Positions 42,412 to 54,105 of a stretch of DNA of 64,000 nt are shown in pieces. The notes below the pieces were generated by a model, which was not told the DNA's origin, ran no database searches, and worked only from the letters and a program-made list of their open reading frames with translations. Made by a program: the position numbers and the translations under genes. This stretch comes from Mangifera indica (lineage: Eukaryota > Streptophyta > Magnoliopsida > Sapindales > Anacardiaceae), in NCBI RefSeq assembly GCF_011075055.1, contig NC_058137.1, positions 868,001-932,000 of the forward strand, read 5' to 3'. Positions within the stretch are counted from its first letter, which is position 1. Each line of letters opens with the position of its first letter.

Positions 42412-43133
42412 ATGACAAAGGTCCACCCTAACGCCGCCGTCACCCTCCCGACAGCCACCATGTCCACGGTGGCGTCGGACAGAAAGGAGGCCGTCCTCAC
42501 TGTGTGGAAGAAATCTCTGCTGTTTAACTGTAACGGATTCACCGTGTATGACGGCAAAGGTGACCTGGTTTTCAGAGTCGATAACTACATGCAAGGCCAC
42601 AAGGGTGAGATCCTCCTCATGGACGCCGCCGGCAAGCCTCTTCTCACCATCCGCCGCAAGGTACACATATTTATTTATTTATAAAGTGCTTTTAAATTAT
42701 CGCCTTTTTCTAATAATGCCGATTTTATCAGAGGTTGAGCCTTGGGGACAACTGGCTGGTGTACGACGGAGAAACGGTGGTTAATCCGTTATTTTCAGTG
42801 AGGAAAAATGTGAATATTCTGAACAACAAGAGCTTGGCTCAAGTGAGCCGTACAAATTGTGAGCATAATGGAACGGGATCGTCTTCGTCATCCAACAACA
42901 AGAACATGATGATGTATGAAATAGAGGGATCGTACGCGCAACGATGCTGCGCTGTGTACGACGGAAAGAGAAGAGTAGCGGAGATAAAGCAAAAAGAAGC
43001 AGTAGGAGGAGTGGCCTTCGGCGTCGATGTATTCCGTCTTATAGTACAGCCGGAAATCGATACATCAGTCGCCATGGCCATCGTTATTCTCCTGGACAAG
43101 ATGTTCGGATCTTCCCGACGCTTTTCCTCATGA
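42412..43133 (+). CDS. LOR8: LURP-one-related protein, LOR8 type
   Basis: Exons 42412..42660 and 42732..43133 give 216 residues. LURP-one domain signatures are AVLTVWKKSLLFNCNGFTVY, GDLVFRVDNYMQGH, ILLMDAAGKPLLTIRRK, LSLGDNWLVYDGE, YEIEGSYAQRCCAVYDG and VAFGVDVFRLIVQPEID, then a hydrophobic C-terminal helix (AMAIVILLDKMF). The fold is Tubby-like; roles of the LOR family beyond LURP1 in oomycete defence are poorly known. Start at 42412 (MTKVHPNA) is supported by the TATA box at 42296 and by the family's usual MTKV start. The coding region is much more GC-rich than its surroundings. AATAAA at 43273-43278 is a candidate polyadenylation signal. Arabidopsis LOR8 (At2g38640) lies near CDKB1;2, as this gene lies near CDKB1. 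Confidence 0.92.
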
Positions 43134-45054
43134 ATTTTCTCATTTTTGCAACTTAGACAGTGATTATATTTACTTTTTCCTTGTGGGAATGGCAGGTTAT
43201 TGCACATTAGAACCGCCACCGCTGACCACCGTCACTCACCCACCCTTTTTTCTTTTTTTCAATTTCTGTGTCAATAAAAGTTCGGTTTTTTTCCTTTTAT
43301 ATAAAAAAGCCAAGCTGAAAGTGGGGGTGCGTATGTTATACATCCGATAAAATTTTCTTGCTCTTTTTTCTCTTGTCACTGCTGCGGGCATTCCCGTGCC
43401 TGTCACTGCTGCATGTACGTGTAAATGCGTTATCTTTATGATCAATAAATACCTAGGTAGAAGAAGACCTCTCTCTTGTCCCTGCCGTTGTCACGCACAA
43501 ATCAATAAAACTATTTTCACCTTATTCTTAGTATCCAATTAATTTCTAATGTTTTTATATTAAAATAAAATAATTATTTAATTAAAGATTTTATAATATA
43601 TTAATATCAATATAAATGTTATAATATCATATCATAAATCTCTAATTAAATCATCCCAACAATTGAGATTTGAGGGTTAGTTTGATTCAAATCAAATTTT
43701 GAAATTTAATTATTTATTAAATCGGATTGCTTCGAAATTGAATTGGGTGAATTATAATAGAGGTTGTGAATCAACCGTAAAAGTATTCCATTCAAACTGT
43801 TACCACCAAAAAGATTGAGCTTCCATTGGCAACAATGTTTGTACACTCAAAATTGTGCCTAAGAATTGTTAACATGCACGGGTGAATTTGAGATACAGAA
43901 TTTCACTTTGTTTAGCAAAGATGATGAACCCAAAAGCAAAATCCATAAGGATTTAGGTTAGATCAGAAATTGATGACAATTTTGGCTTAAATCATGGGTA
44001 AAACTGTTTTAACCATTAAATCCGATTAAATTGGATGAATTATGTTAGCTCTTAATTTAATTATTAGGTTAAGTCAATTCAATCATCATATTAATATTAT
44101 ATTAGTATTAATATAATTAAAATTTATTTTAAAATTTTAATTATATCATATTGATTTGACCCATTTCATCAACCCACTTATAAACTTATTATTTGATTGG
44201 GTGAAAACCCAATTTAAGCCTCTTTATATTTGTTTTTTAAAATATTTTTCAAATCCAATCTTAGAAAATTATGTAAAATTATAAAATGATTAAAAGTCGT
44301 TTTCATAGTTCTCCATAAGTTTTAATATAAAAATAGTTTTTCAATATAATACCAAATACAAATCTTACATAAAAATATTAAAATACAACTAAATAAGTAG
44401 AATCGTATTTTAGTTTTTGAAAAATTATTTTAAAATTATAAACTGCCCCTTGACACTCCTAAAGGCTGAAGTCCTGGTTTAATACAAGTGTCACAAATGG
44501 AGCTAGAGGAACCGAGCGGCCTTAGAAATTTGACTCAATGGACATGAGGGTTAGGGCCGATTGGGCCTTTGGGTTTAGTTTTTATGCAAGGATCTGTGAT
44601 CAATACGATTGTTTTTCAACAGCTAGAGGCCCTATTTCTTGAGCAATAATTTTTCAAATTAGTATATATGTGTCTCATAACATGGGTTGAACAAATCAAA
44701 TTATAAAATAATTTGGATGCTTAAGTTGAATTTAAATTAAAAATTCATTTATTATAATAAACAAATTAAATTTAAATAAATTTGAATCAAATATAAAATT
44801 AAATTATTTAAAATTTAATTTTGAATATCAACTTTTTAATATCAAATCAGTCTTAAACAGTATTATTTTAGATTGAAATCATTCTTAAACTAAACCTTGT
44901 TTGGATTTGGGTGAGAACTAGTCCAAAAGTAAACAGAAGAGTCGGGCTCGTTAGGTGTTGCATTATAATCCGCTGTGCTATAGTTTGCCTGGGAGTCAGC
45001 TGCTGATGTATATTATTCAGAAGACAGCATGCGCGCATGCCTTAGATGTGTGTG
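43134..45054. other. Intergenic, AT-rich
   Basis: After the LOR8-type 3' UTR the sequence is strongly AT-rich and repetitive. I see no gene or clear element up to the hAT-like insertion at 45055. Confidence 0.6.
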
Positions 45055-46079
45055 TAGAGATGTCAATGGGCCGGGCCGGGCTGGCTCCGGCTCGGCCCAT
45101 CGGGCTAACGGGCCGGGCTGGGCCTAAGGCCCAAACAGTACCGGGCCTTCGGGCCGGGCCGGCCCATTAAAATATAAAAGCCCAAGGCCCGGCCCATATA
45201 ATAACGGGCCTTAATCGGGCCGGGCCGGGTTGGGCTTTAATCGGGCCCATTTAATCAATTTTTTTAAAAAAATTTTAATTAACATTTTTTAACATAAATT
45301 TTTTTCAATTATTAAAACCGATAACAGTATCCCGAATATTTTATTTATAACTCCTCACTTGTGACGGAAGAATATCGTAGTTATATGATGAAAAATATTA
45401 TAAATTAATAACATAGTACAAATAAATTAATTTACATACGGTATAAATTACAAAATATAAATAAAATATATCTACTATATAATATTTATTTACTCATCTT
45501 TTATATTTAAATCTCTGAATTCTTCAAAAATAAATAATTATTATTTACGAATTTAAATATTTTTTAAAAGAGAGTTAATGAAATTGAAAATAAAATGAAA
45601 TAATTGAAATTGAGTAATTAAAAGGTTTATAAATAAAAGTGAAAATAAAAAGAAATAAAATAGATTTATTTAAAAATTTTTTTTTTTTTTAAATTATGCA
45701 AAGGCTTCTGCCGCAAGGCAGCTCTGCTGCCCAGCCTCCAGGAAAAAAAAACTGCCCAGCCTCCAGGAAAATATATATATATAGCAGACCAAGGCAGAAG
45801 CAGATTTCTGCTTCTGCCGCAAGGCAGCTCTGCTGCCCAGCCTCAGGAAAAAAAAACTGCCCAGCCTCCAGGAAAAAAAATATATATATATACATATAAA
45901 CAGTATCGGGCCGGGCCGGGCCAGCCCATGGGCTTAATATTAAAGCCCTAGGCCCGGCCCGGTAGGCCCATGGGCCCGGCCCGGCACTCTACAGTGCCGG
46001 GCCGGGCTTTATCGTGCTCGGGCTTTTTTTCGTGCTTCGGGTTGGGCCTCCATTTGACCCGGCCCAATTGACGTGTCTA
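45055..46079. mobile_element. Non-autonomous hAT-like element with GGCCCGGCCC-rich ends
   Basis: The left end is TAGAGATGTCAATGGGCCGG and the right end, reverse-complemented, TAGACACGTCAATTGGGCCGG. Both continue into ~150 bases of GGGCCGGGCC/GGCCCGGCCC words. The 8 bases TGTGTGTG flank both sides (45047-45054 and 46080-46087), the duplication size of hAT transposons, although a TG repeat is weak evidence alone. The AT-rich interior has no transposase but contains a tandem duplication. Similar TAGGGRTGTCAA-type ends are known for plant hAT MITEs. Confidence 0.82.
45705..45893. repeat. Tandem duplication inside the hAT-like element
   Basis: Two copies of a ~106-base period start at 45705 and 45811. 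Each begins CTTCTGCCGCAAGGCAGCTC and contains CTGCCCAGCCTCCAGG blocks separated by A tracts, ending in (TA)n. Within each copy the GCCCAGCCTCCAGG block is itself repeated. GC content contrasts with the surrounding AT-rich interior. Confidence 0.75.
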
Positions 46080-46087
46080 TGTGTGTG

Positions 46088-47318
46088 ACTTTGTTCAAAG
46101 TTGATATATTATTTAATTATTGTATCGGATGTGTAAGTTACTACACGTTGTGTGCGTGATGTGACCGGCAGATGCTAGGATTAGGGGGGAAGACTCTTGG
46201 TTGCACCTAACCCAGTTCACATTTTTACCCTTTCCTAGTGTAAATGTAAAAAAAATCAAACCCCATTGGCTTGGAAAAAGTAAACTATATGTAAATTGTA
46301 AAAACGCAAAATCCCATTGGTTTCTTTTTCATCACAATTTTTACATATCGGTGAACTATAATTCTTCACCCAATTTTATCCTGTAAAAACTGACCCAATT
46401 TTTCACATTTATTTTTTTTGAAGGATAACAGAAAGGAATCAAATTTTTATATATAATTTGTATAGAATAAACTAATTTTTTAATTAAAAATATTAAACAA
46501 ACATAATACAAATTATTTATTTTGTTTTAAAAATAAAGTGATTAATTTATATTATAAATTACGAAAAAAAGTTAGCTTGAAATAGAATGAATGATAGAAC
46601 AGAAAAGAGGTTGGACATGTTGATAAAAAAATGGGAAAAGATACAACAAAAGGTGGCGGTGGAGTGAGTGGACAAGGGTGAGGGGACTATCTAGATTGAC
46701 CCAAGGAGAAAGTGAAGGCTGCTAAGAACAGTGGTGGAGATGGAGGTAGATTTAAGGGCGGTGGAGAAGCATGGACATAGGGATGGATTTAAGTTATGTC
46801 CGACCCGACTCATTTGAAAAGAATTGAATTTGAGTTTAAATTCAAATTGAGTTTTAAATTTGATTTAATATTAAAATAATATATTATTTTAATATTTATT
46901 GATTAAATAATATCGTTTTAATTTATTTATTTCAAATTTTTTAAACTCACAAGTTTTACAAATCAAATATATCTAAAATTTAAATTTGAATTCAAAAATA
47001 TTAAACTCTTAAATTCAAACTCAAATTTGTTTAAACTAAAAATTTATTCAAACTAAACTTAAATAAATTCAATTTAAATCTAACTTAGATGGAGAGATGA
47101 AGCATGGATGGTAGGATGGTGAAAAAGGGCATAGAGGTTAAATGGATCAGGTGAAAAATTAGAAGACAAAAAGTAAAAAAAAAAAAATGTAATTACAGTT
47201 AATGTGTACTTTATTTATATTATTAAGAATATAATAATACTAATTTAATTATAAACAAAATAATATAAACTTCTTTTAACTAATATAGCTAATGACTGTT
47301 CGAACATAAATATCATAA
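46088..47318. other. Intergenic between hAT-like and Mutator-like elements
   Basis: AT-rich spacer with a GC-richer, GGTGG-rich patch around 46640-46790 and TTTAAATTCAAA-type repeat words at 46800-47080. No supported gene. Confidence 0.55.
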
Positions 47319-47960
47319 GGCCAAAAGGACTTGTTCCATCCAAAGTATCTTCTTATATGAGGTTTTTATTTTTTAATTTTAAATACGATTAGTTAAAATT
47401 AATAATTTTAAGGGTAAAATTATCATTTTATTTATAATATTAAAAATAAATTAAAATTTAATCTACTTTTCTCTTCAAACATTAAAAACTAATTATTTTC
47501 TTTATAGGTAAAGTTTTAAAAAATAATATTTTTCGGTAGGATTTGGTTTTCAAACTCTAGTGTCTTTGTTGGTGGTCTCTCTCTCTTGAAATTTTTTTTT
47601 TTGACGATCTCTCTCTTCTCGTTGGATGCTTGATTGATATAGAATCACGTCGCGGCTCGTTTTTGTCTCCCTTATGTGATTTGACATTGATCAGACATTC
47701 AATTGAGATAAAAAAGATTGTCAAAGAGAGAACAATGATATCAGAGTTTAAAAACTAAACCTTAGACGAGAAAAATATTATCTTTTAAAATTTTGTATAC
47801 AGAAAAAATTGTTAATTTTTAGTGTTTGAGAAAGGAGAGAAGAAATAAAATTTTAAAAAGTTATAGTTTTGTTAATTTTAACTACTTATAAATGGGTAAA
47901 TAAAATTTTTAAAATTAAAAAGTAAAAAAAACAATAGAGCGTAATTTGGGTGGGAAATCT
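47319..47960. mobile_element. Non-autonomous Mutator-like element, third copy (right end damaged)
   Basis: The left end GGCCAAAAGGACTTGTTCC matches the first element's GGCCAAAAG terminus. The right end, reverse-complemented, starts AGATTTCCCACCC, so the outermost GGCCAAAAG is missing. Long inverted arms are clear: AAAACTAATTATTTTC and GGTTTTCAAACTCTAGTG on the left face their inverses near 47740-47820. The flanking 9-mers ATATCATAA and ATGTCATAA agree at 8 of 9 positions. No transposase. Confidence 0.65.
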
Positions 47961-48435
47961 ATGTCATAATTCCATCGTTTCATCAAATATTGGGCATCGT
48001 ATTAAGTCTATTTTGTAATTTGTACTGGCACATAGATTTTGATGTTTTTTAACCCAGGCCCCTAGTTTTGGTGGTCAAAAAACGAGCGAGGAATATTCGG
48101 AGGGGTTTAAAGGATATTTATTTATTGAAAGCATGTGAAGTCAAAACCAGAGGGTACGTGGTATAAGGGTAACCACAGATTTACTGATCAACGGCCAGGA
48201 TGTGTTCACCCCGACGGCAAATCTCATTCCATAAATCTCACAAATCACGACGGTAAGGGTTTGTCTTCAGCTTTTCCTCTCTCTCGTTGCTTCCGAATCT
48301 GCTTTTCCTCTGTTGCTTCGCTTACATTTGGCCTTCGATTTATAAGGTAAGAAGTCGACACGCTTATTTATCAGTTGATTTTCATTTCAATTCGATCTGC
48401 TTGCACGTAATTATAATATCAGTTGGATTTCATAG

Positions 48436-51400
48436 ATGGAGAATCCTCAGTTTAAATTGCAAGAACATGGAAAGATCCCTAAGGATAACATTATAGCGTT
48501 GGTTGTTTTGGATGGTTGGGGTGAGAGCAAGCCCGATAAGTATAATTGTATCCATGTCGCCGAGACTCCCACCATGGACAAGTTCAAGGAGGTATTGATT
48601 TTTTAGTTTTTATTTATTTTTGATATTATTCGGGCTGTATATATAGTTAATTTTGATGGATCAGAGTCAGATCCCAACACTTGGTGAATAACTTTATTAA
48701 TTTCATTTTTTACGGAATGCGAGGATGATGACTGACATATGCTTAATCTTTTTATTTGAAGGGCGCTCCCGAAAAATGGAGGTTGGTTAGGGCTCATGGT
48801 ACTGCAGTTGGGCTTCCATCAGAAGATGACATGGGTAACAGTGAAGTCGGCCATAATGCACTCGGAGCTGGCCGTATTTTTGCCCAAGGGTGATATATAT
48901 ATATATATTTTTCTTTTTCCTTCTTTTTGGAAGCTTTGCTTGCATCTGTGACTTAAAAATGCTGTTTTAGGTACCGGCATTCCATGTCCTTGTATCTTTA
49001 ATTATATTAACTTAGATTAAGTTTTCTAATCAGATAGTCATTACAACTTTAACAATGAAAGAAGAGTCTCGGAGATAATTCATACCAAAAATTATAAGGC
49101 CCTTGAGAGATTAAACATAGGGTGAATAAGATGTTAATAATCTTCAACTGGGAGTTCATCAGATTGTTTTGGGCAAAGTAACCTGTAACTAACATTTTGA
49201 GTCTAATTGCCTCAGCTTCCACAATTTTCAGGTTTTTTACTCTGTTACAGATGTGTGTTGTGCTGATCTTTTGTATGAATTGTTCTAGCAATATCTGATT
49301 TGGCTTACATTGAAGCTAGCTAAATATTTGTATGAATTGTTCTAGCAATATCTCATTTGGCATTCGTCAAGCTAACTGTGAGTTTGAGAACTTATTTAAA
49401 TTTGAATGCAGTGCAAAGCTTGTTGACATTGCTCTGGCCTCTGGAAAAATCTATGATGATCAAGGATTTAAGTACATAAAGGAATGCTTCGAAACTGGAA
49501 CCTTGCACCTCATTGGGCTATTGAGTGATGGTGGAGTACACTCCAGGCTTGATCAGTTGCAGGTAAAAAAGCGTTGTAATTGAGGACTTGTGTTAAAATT
49601 GTTTCAGTATTTTATATAATTTTTGTTGTGCAGTTGTTGCTGAAAGGAGCTAGCGAGCGTGGTGCTAAGAGAATTCGTGTTCATATTCTCACTGATGGGC
49701 GTGATGTTTTGGATGGTTCAAGTGTAGGCTTTGTAGAAACTCTTGAGAAGGATCTTTCAGATTTACGTGCTAAAGGAATTGATGCACAGATTGCATCTGG
49801 TGGAGGCCGCATGTATGTCACTATGGATCGCTATGAGGTACGAAACATACACTGTAAACCACAAGCTTGACAATGATCTTTTATTGCAATTACTTGTATT
49901 GTTCTTTCACCCTATCTCCTTATTTAATTTTCTTTTTCCTATTTGTGTTGGTGTGCTTTTCAGTGGCTATTTGTAGTTTGTAGTGGAAAGTTTACCTTAT
50001 TGCATGTCTGTAAATCTTCTTGAAAAAGTTGATTTGGCTTATTCTTATTAAAATTTGATTTTATGTTCTTTTATTTTTATCTTTATGTTTTACTAGTAAA
50101 GCAAGGGACCCCATCAGCTAACTTTGGTCTGGCTTTACCCACTTAATTAAATAATTTAATGACCTTAATATGGATTTTTGGCAGAATGACTGGAACGTCG
50201 TGAAACGAGGATGGGATGCCCAAGTTCTTGGAGAAGCCCCACACAAGTTTAGGAATGCTGTTGAAGCTGTTAAGAAATTGAGGGAAGATCCCAAAGCAAA
50301 TGATCAGTACTTACCTCCATTTGTTATTGTTGATGAGAATAATAAGGCTGTCGGTCCTATACTGGATGGCGATGCTGTGGTTACTTTCAATTTCCGTGCG
50401 GATAGGATGGTTATGCCTGCTAAGGCCCTAGAATATCAAGATTTTGACAAATTTGATCGAGTACGGTTCCCTAAAATCCGATATGCTGGGATGCTTCAAT
50501 ATGATGGAGAATTGAAACTCCCAAGCCATTACCTTGTTTCTCCACCCGAGATAGATAGAACATCTGGTGAATATCTGGTTCATAATGGTGTGCGTACTTT
50601 TGCTTGCAGGTCAGTTTCCACTTAGTTTGTCTCGTGTTACAAACATATTAAATGTATACCCTATTTTTCTTGTAAACATTTTAAACTTCATTTTTTTGCT
50701 TATGTTTTTCTTTTGCTTTACCTAGGGCTTATTCTTGTTCAAATATATTCCTAGTCATGTATTTTATTATATACTGTTATAATTCTTATTGTACTTTTTT
50801 TAATCCACCAGTGAGACTGTCAAATTTGGACATGTCACTTTCTTTTGGAATGGGAATCGCTCTGGGTATTTCAACCCAAAAATGGAGGAATATGTGGAAA
50901 TTCCTAGTGATGTTGGAATTACATTCAACGTTCAGCCAAAGATGAAGGCCATTGAGATTGCTGAAAAGGCGAAGCAGGCCATCCTTAGTCGCAAATTCCA
51001 CCAGGTAACTAAAATTAATTGACTCGCAAAGTGATGCATGAGACTGACAGTTGTAATTTAACTAATTATTATTACTTTGGCTGTTTCTTAGATTCGTGTT
51101 AACCTTCCAAATGGTGACATGGTGGGGCACACTGGAGATATTGAGGCGACAGTTGTGGCATGCAAGGCTGCTGATGATGCTGTCAAGGTATTGTGGCGGT
51201 AGCGTTTCTGCAATTAACATTCAGTGTATTTTCATGGCTTATATTTTACAGCTAGTATTTTAGTTTTCTCACCTCCTCAACTTTACCCCTTTACTATAAT
51301 ATTTTTTTCCCTTTTTTTTATTTTTTTGTTGACTGGCACTGGAGACGAATTTGTTTCCTGTATAAAATTTTCAATTTTATCTGTAATTCTTTGCCAATTT

Positions 51401-52862
51401 CAAATTCAACATTTTTCTAAAAGCATCAGCAATTCCCTTCTACTGACTGATTTTTTTCTTCAGTTATCTTCTGGGATCAGAAAGTTCTCCTTAGGGAATT
51501 TTATGAGAGCATCTTCTTCAAATAACCTGTGTAAATTGTACCCTCTTCCATTTAATCGGTAGCTATGCTAACTTTGGGCTTTTCCCACACTTTGAAATTC
51601 TTTAGACTGACTTACCACTTTTGACTTATTAAAGTGGAGAAAGAATTATGAACCATAAACCTTCTTTTCCTTCATCTTCATCAATTTCTTTGAAGCCAGA
51701 TAACTTCCTCTTTCCACGTTTCTAAATGTCTTTATCTCCATATCTTCATCAAGGGAGGGCATTGTGAGGCAAAGAAAAGGGCTGAACAGTCTGGTATCTA
51801 GGAACTGACTATAATCTATGCATCTGCAAAAATGTAATATGGTTGTAGTTGATGTTTCATTTTCCTGAATGGCATACCTAGTTCGATATCCCTTTCTGCT
51901 TTCTTATGTTACATTGCCTTCCTTCAGTTTTGGTGCTCTTAAAACCCCTATGTAGTGCTTTCATGTATTCAAATTGTTCACTCCATAAATCATGCAAATA
52001 TCCTGTCTGCCATCAGGGATGTAGTATATTATTCTTAAAGCTCATGGCCTAATTTGGAACATATTAATGGAAATTCCCTTGCTATTTCCTCTTTGTGATT
52101 TCTAAGCAAATTTTCCATAGATGGCTCAGCAATATGAATTGCCAAATTCACCCTCTCTCTCTTATACTTTTCTCTTTATAATCTGTAATTATAATCCAAA
52201 GGATCATATCAAGATTAATTGTCTGAGACTATTAGGATTTCAGATTTCCCTTTTTGAATTCTGTGTTTCATAATTATAGTTTATAAAATTTTTGGCAACT
52301 AATTTATCAGTTATCCTCGGCTGTTCTGTCAAAAGTCCATTTGTTTTTGTTGCCTGATGATGAAAAGATGTTCAATTTCAGATGATTGTTGATGCAATAG
52401 AGCAAGTTGGTGGAATATATGTTATTACTGCCGATCATGGCAATGCTGAGGACATGGTGAAGAGGAACAAAACTGGGGAGCCTATGTTTGGCAAGGATGG
52501 CAAGATTCAAGTGCTTACTTCTCACACTCTTATGCCAGTAAGTTTTCTTAACTCTCAAACTCAACTTTTTTCAAATATCTGAAAGAAATTTGTAAATATA
52601 GGATGCATCTGTTTCCTCAAGTGTTACCCAAATTTATCCTTTTCTGTTATATTGTGATCCAAAAACAATTACATTGGCATTTTTTATCTGGGTATAGGTG
52701 CCTGTTGCAATTGGAGGACCTGGACTGCCACAAAATGTTAGGTTCCGATCGGATCTTCCCAATGCTGGGCTTGCCAATGTAGCAGCAACAGTCATGAATC
52801 TTCACGGATTCCAGGCCCCAGCGGACTACGAGCCAAGTCTGATTGAAGTAGTTGATGCCTGA
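48436..52862 (+). CDS. PGM1: 2,3-bisphosphoglycerate-independent phosphoglycerate mutase
   Basis: Exons 48436..48591, 48762..48889, 49412..49562, 49634..49837, 50185..50609, 50812..51004, 51092..51187, 52382..52537 and 52698..52862 give 557 residues, the family's usual plant length. It interconverts 3- and 2-phosphoglycerate in cytosolic glycolysis through a phosphoserine intermediate. The alkaline-phosphatase-like metal site shows as [10 protein letters not shown] near the N-terminus, the phosphorylated Ser79 in [31 protein letters not shown] in exon 7 and [10 protein letters not shown] in exon 8. [27 protein letters not shown] and [18 protein letters not shown] mark the phosphotransferase part. 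There is no transit peptide. A GTAAG donor at 48349 and an AG directly before the ATG suggest an 87-base 5' UTR intron. AATAAA at 52909-52914 is a candidate polyadenylation signal. Confidence 0.96.
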
Positions 52863-53913
52863 GCAGAAGAGCAATGACAGCATGCGATTTTAATTTGAGA
52901 AGTGAAACAATAAATTAAATTTTTAGCATCGTGAATGATGCTTCAGCGTCTGTTTGGAGGGCAGACCAAACGGAAGAATATTGTTGAAATCTAAGTTTTA
53001 TTTTTTGACCGGAAAATTCCAGGGAAAATTTTTCATGCCTCTAGGCCTAGCCTTGCAGGTGTGGCCTATTCCAGTGTTTTAAACTCATCTTCGGTATGAC
53101 TACTTGTTGACAATCTTCAATAGTATAATTACTATCATTTCGAGTAATAATGATGATGATGTGTCACACCAATTGTGAATTTCTATTCATGGTAATTTGG
53201 GGAGGGAAGGGGGTTGGGGTTTAGATTCGGGTAATGTTTTATTATTAAATTTGAAGATTATTTGGAGAATTATTATGTTTGATAAAAATAGATAGATAAA
53301 AATAATTATTATATTATATCGGGGAAATAATTATTGTGGATATAATTATTTTAAAATGAATATTTTATATATTGTTTGTTATATCAATAGGTGGTGAAAT
53401 AATTTTTTTTAAAAAATATAATTATAATAAAATTAAGATAATTTTATTAATTTTTTAATAATTAAAGTAAACTGAATAATCATATTAAAATAAAAAATTA
53501 TAAAAATATTTTATTATTTATAAATTATAAAAAAGGGTATTTTTTGTTATGATATTTTAAAGTGATAAAATACCTAAAAAACTTATTAAGTAAATTTTCC
53601 ATAAACCAATATGTTTGATAAACTCTAATATAAATAAATTATAAATATGTATGTATGCAAATAATTTTCAAATGTATAGATATTTGGTTACGTTTTATGG
53701 ATGTGGGTTAATTAATTGAGCTCAAATTTTTATTAAAAATTTAACAAAATAAGTAGGTAATAATAATATTTCGTATCAAAACAAGTTGAAAGAGTTGTGT
53801 TTTGCCATGTATGGTGATTACGTAATGATTTTCAAAATTCAAAAAAGAGAGGGAAACTGGAAAAGCTGGCACGTGTTGCCGTTTAGGAAACGCTCCTCTT
53901 CCCTTTCCCAATC

Positions 53914-53924
53914 TGGCCGTTGGC
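53914..53924 (-). promoter_or_regulatory. MSA-like (mitosis-specific activator) element
   Basis: The minus strand reads GCCAACGGCCA, matching the MSA consensus YCYAACGGYYA at all but the first base. MSA sites are bound by three-repeat MYB factors and drive G2/M transcription in plants. It lies about 180 bases before the CDKB1 start and 30 bases before its TATA box, which suits a mitotic kinase gene. Confidence 0.6.
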
Positions 53925-53953
53925 CTCTCACTCCCCTCCCCCCAGTCTGTCTC

Positions 53954-53960
53954 TATAAAG
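53954..53960 (+). promoter_or_regulatory. TATA box of CDKB1
   Basis: TATAAAG lies about 150 bases before the CDKB1 ATG, predicting transcription from around 53985. A 16-residue upstream open frame (53985..54035) would be in the leader only if transcription begins at or before 53985. Confidence 0.6.
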
Positions 53961-54105
53961 ATTCAATTTCAACAACTCCGTGACATGGAAGTTCAAAATT
54001 CTAGGGTTAGCAGTATCACACACAGTCACAGATAGATCAAAGTCGAGAGAGATCAATAAAAATCAACAAGAATTATCACCAACCAAGAACAAACGACGCC
54101 GTAAA

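Larger units (their letters stand above)
52863..54105. other. Intergenic: iPGAM 3' UTR and CDKB1 promoter
   Basis: The first ~250 bases are the iPGAM 3' UTR. The middle (53220-53780) is very AT-rich without visible structure. The last ~250 bases are a GC-richer promoter with an MSA-like site and TATA box. Confidence 0.6.

Noticed and set aside
44955..45170. Open frame running into the GGCCCGGCCC-rich repeat
   Set aside because: Low-complexity translation of a hAT-like terminus, not a protein.
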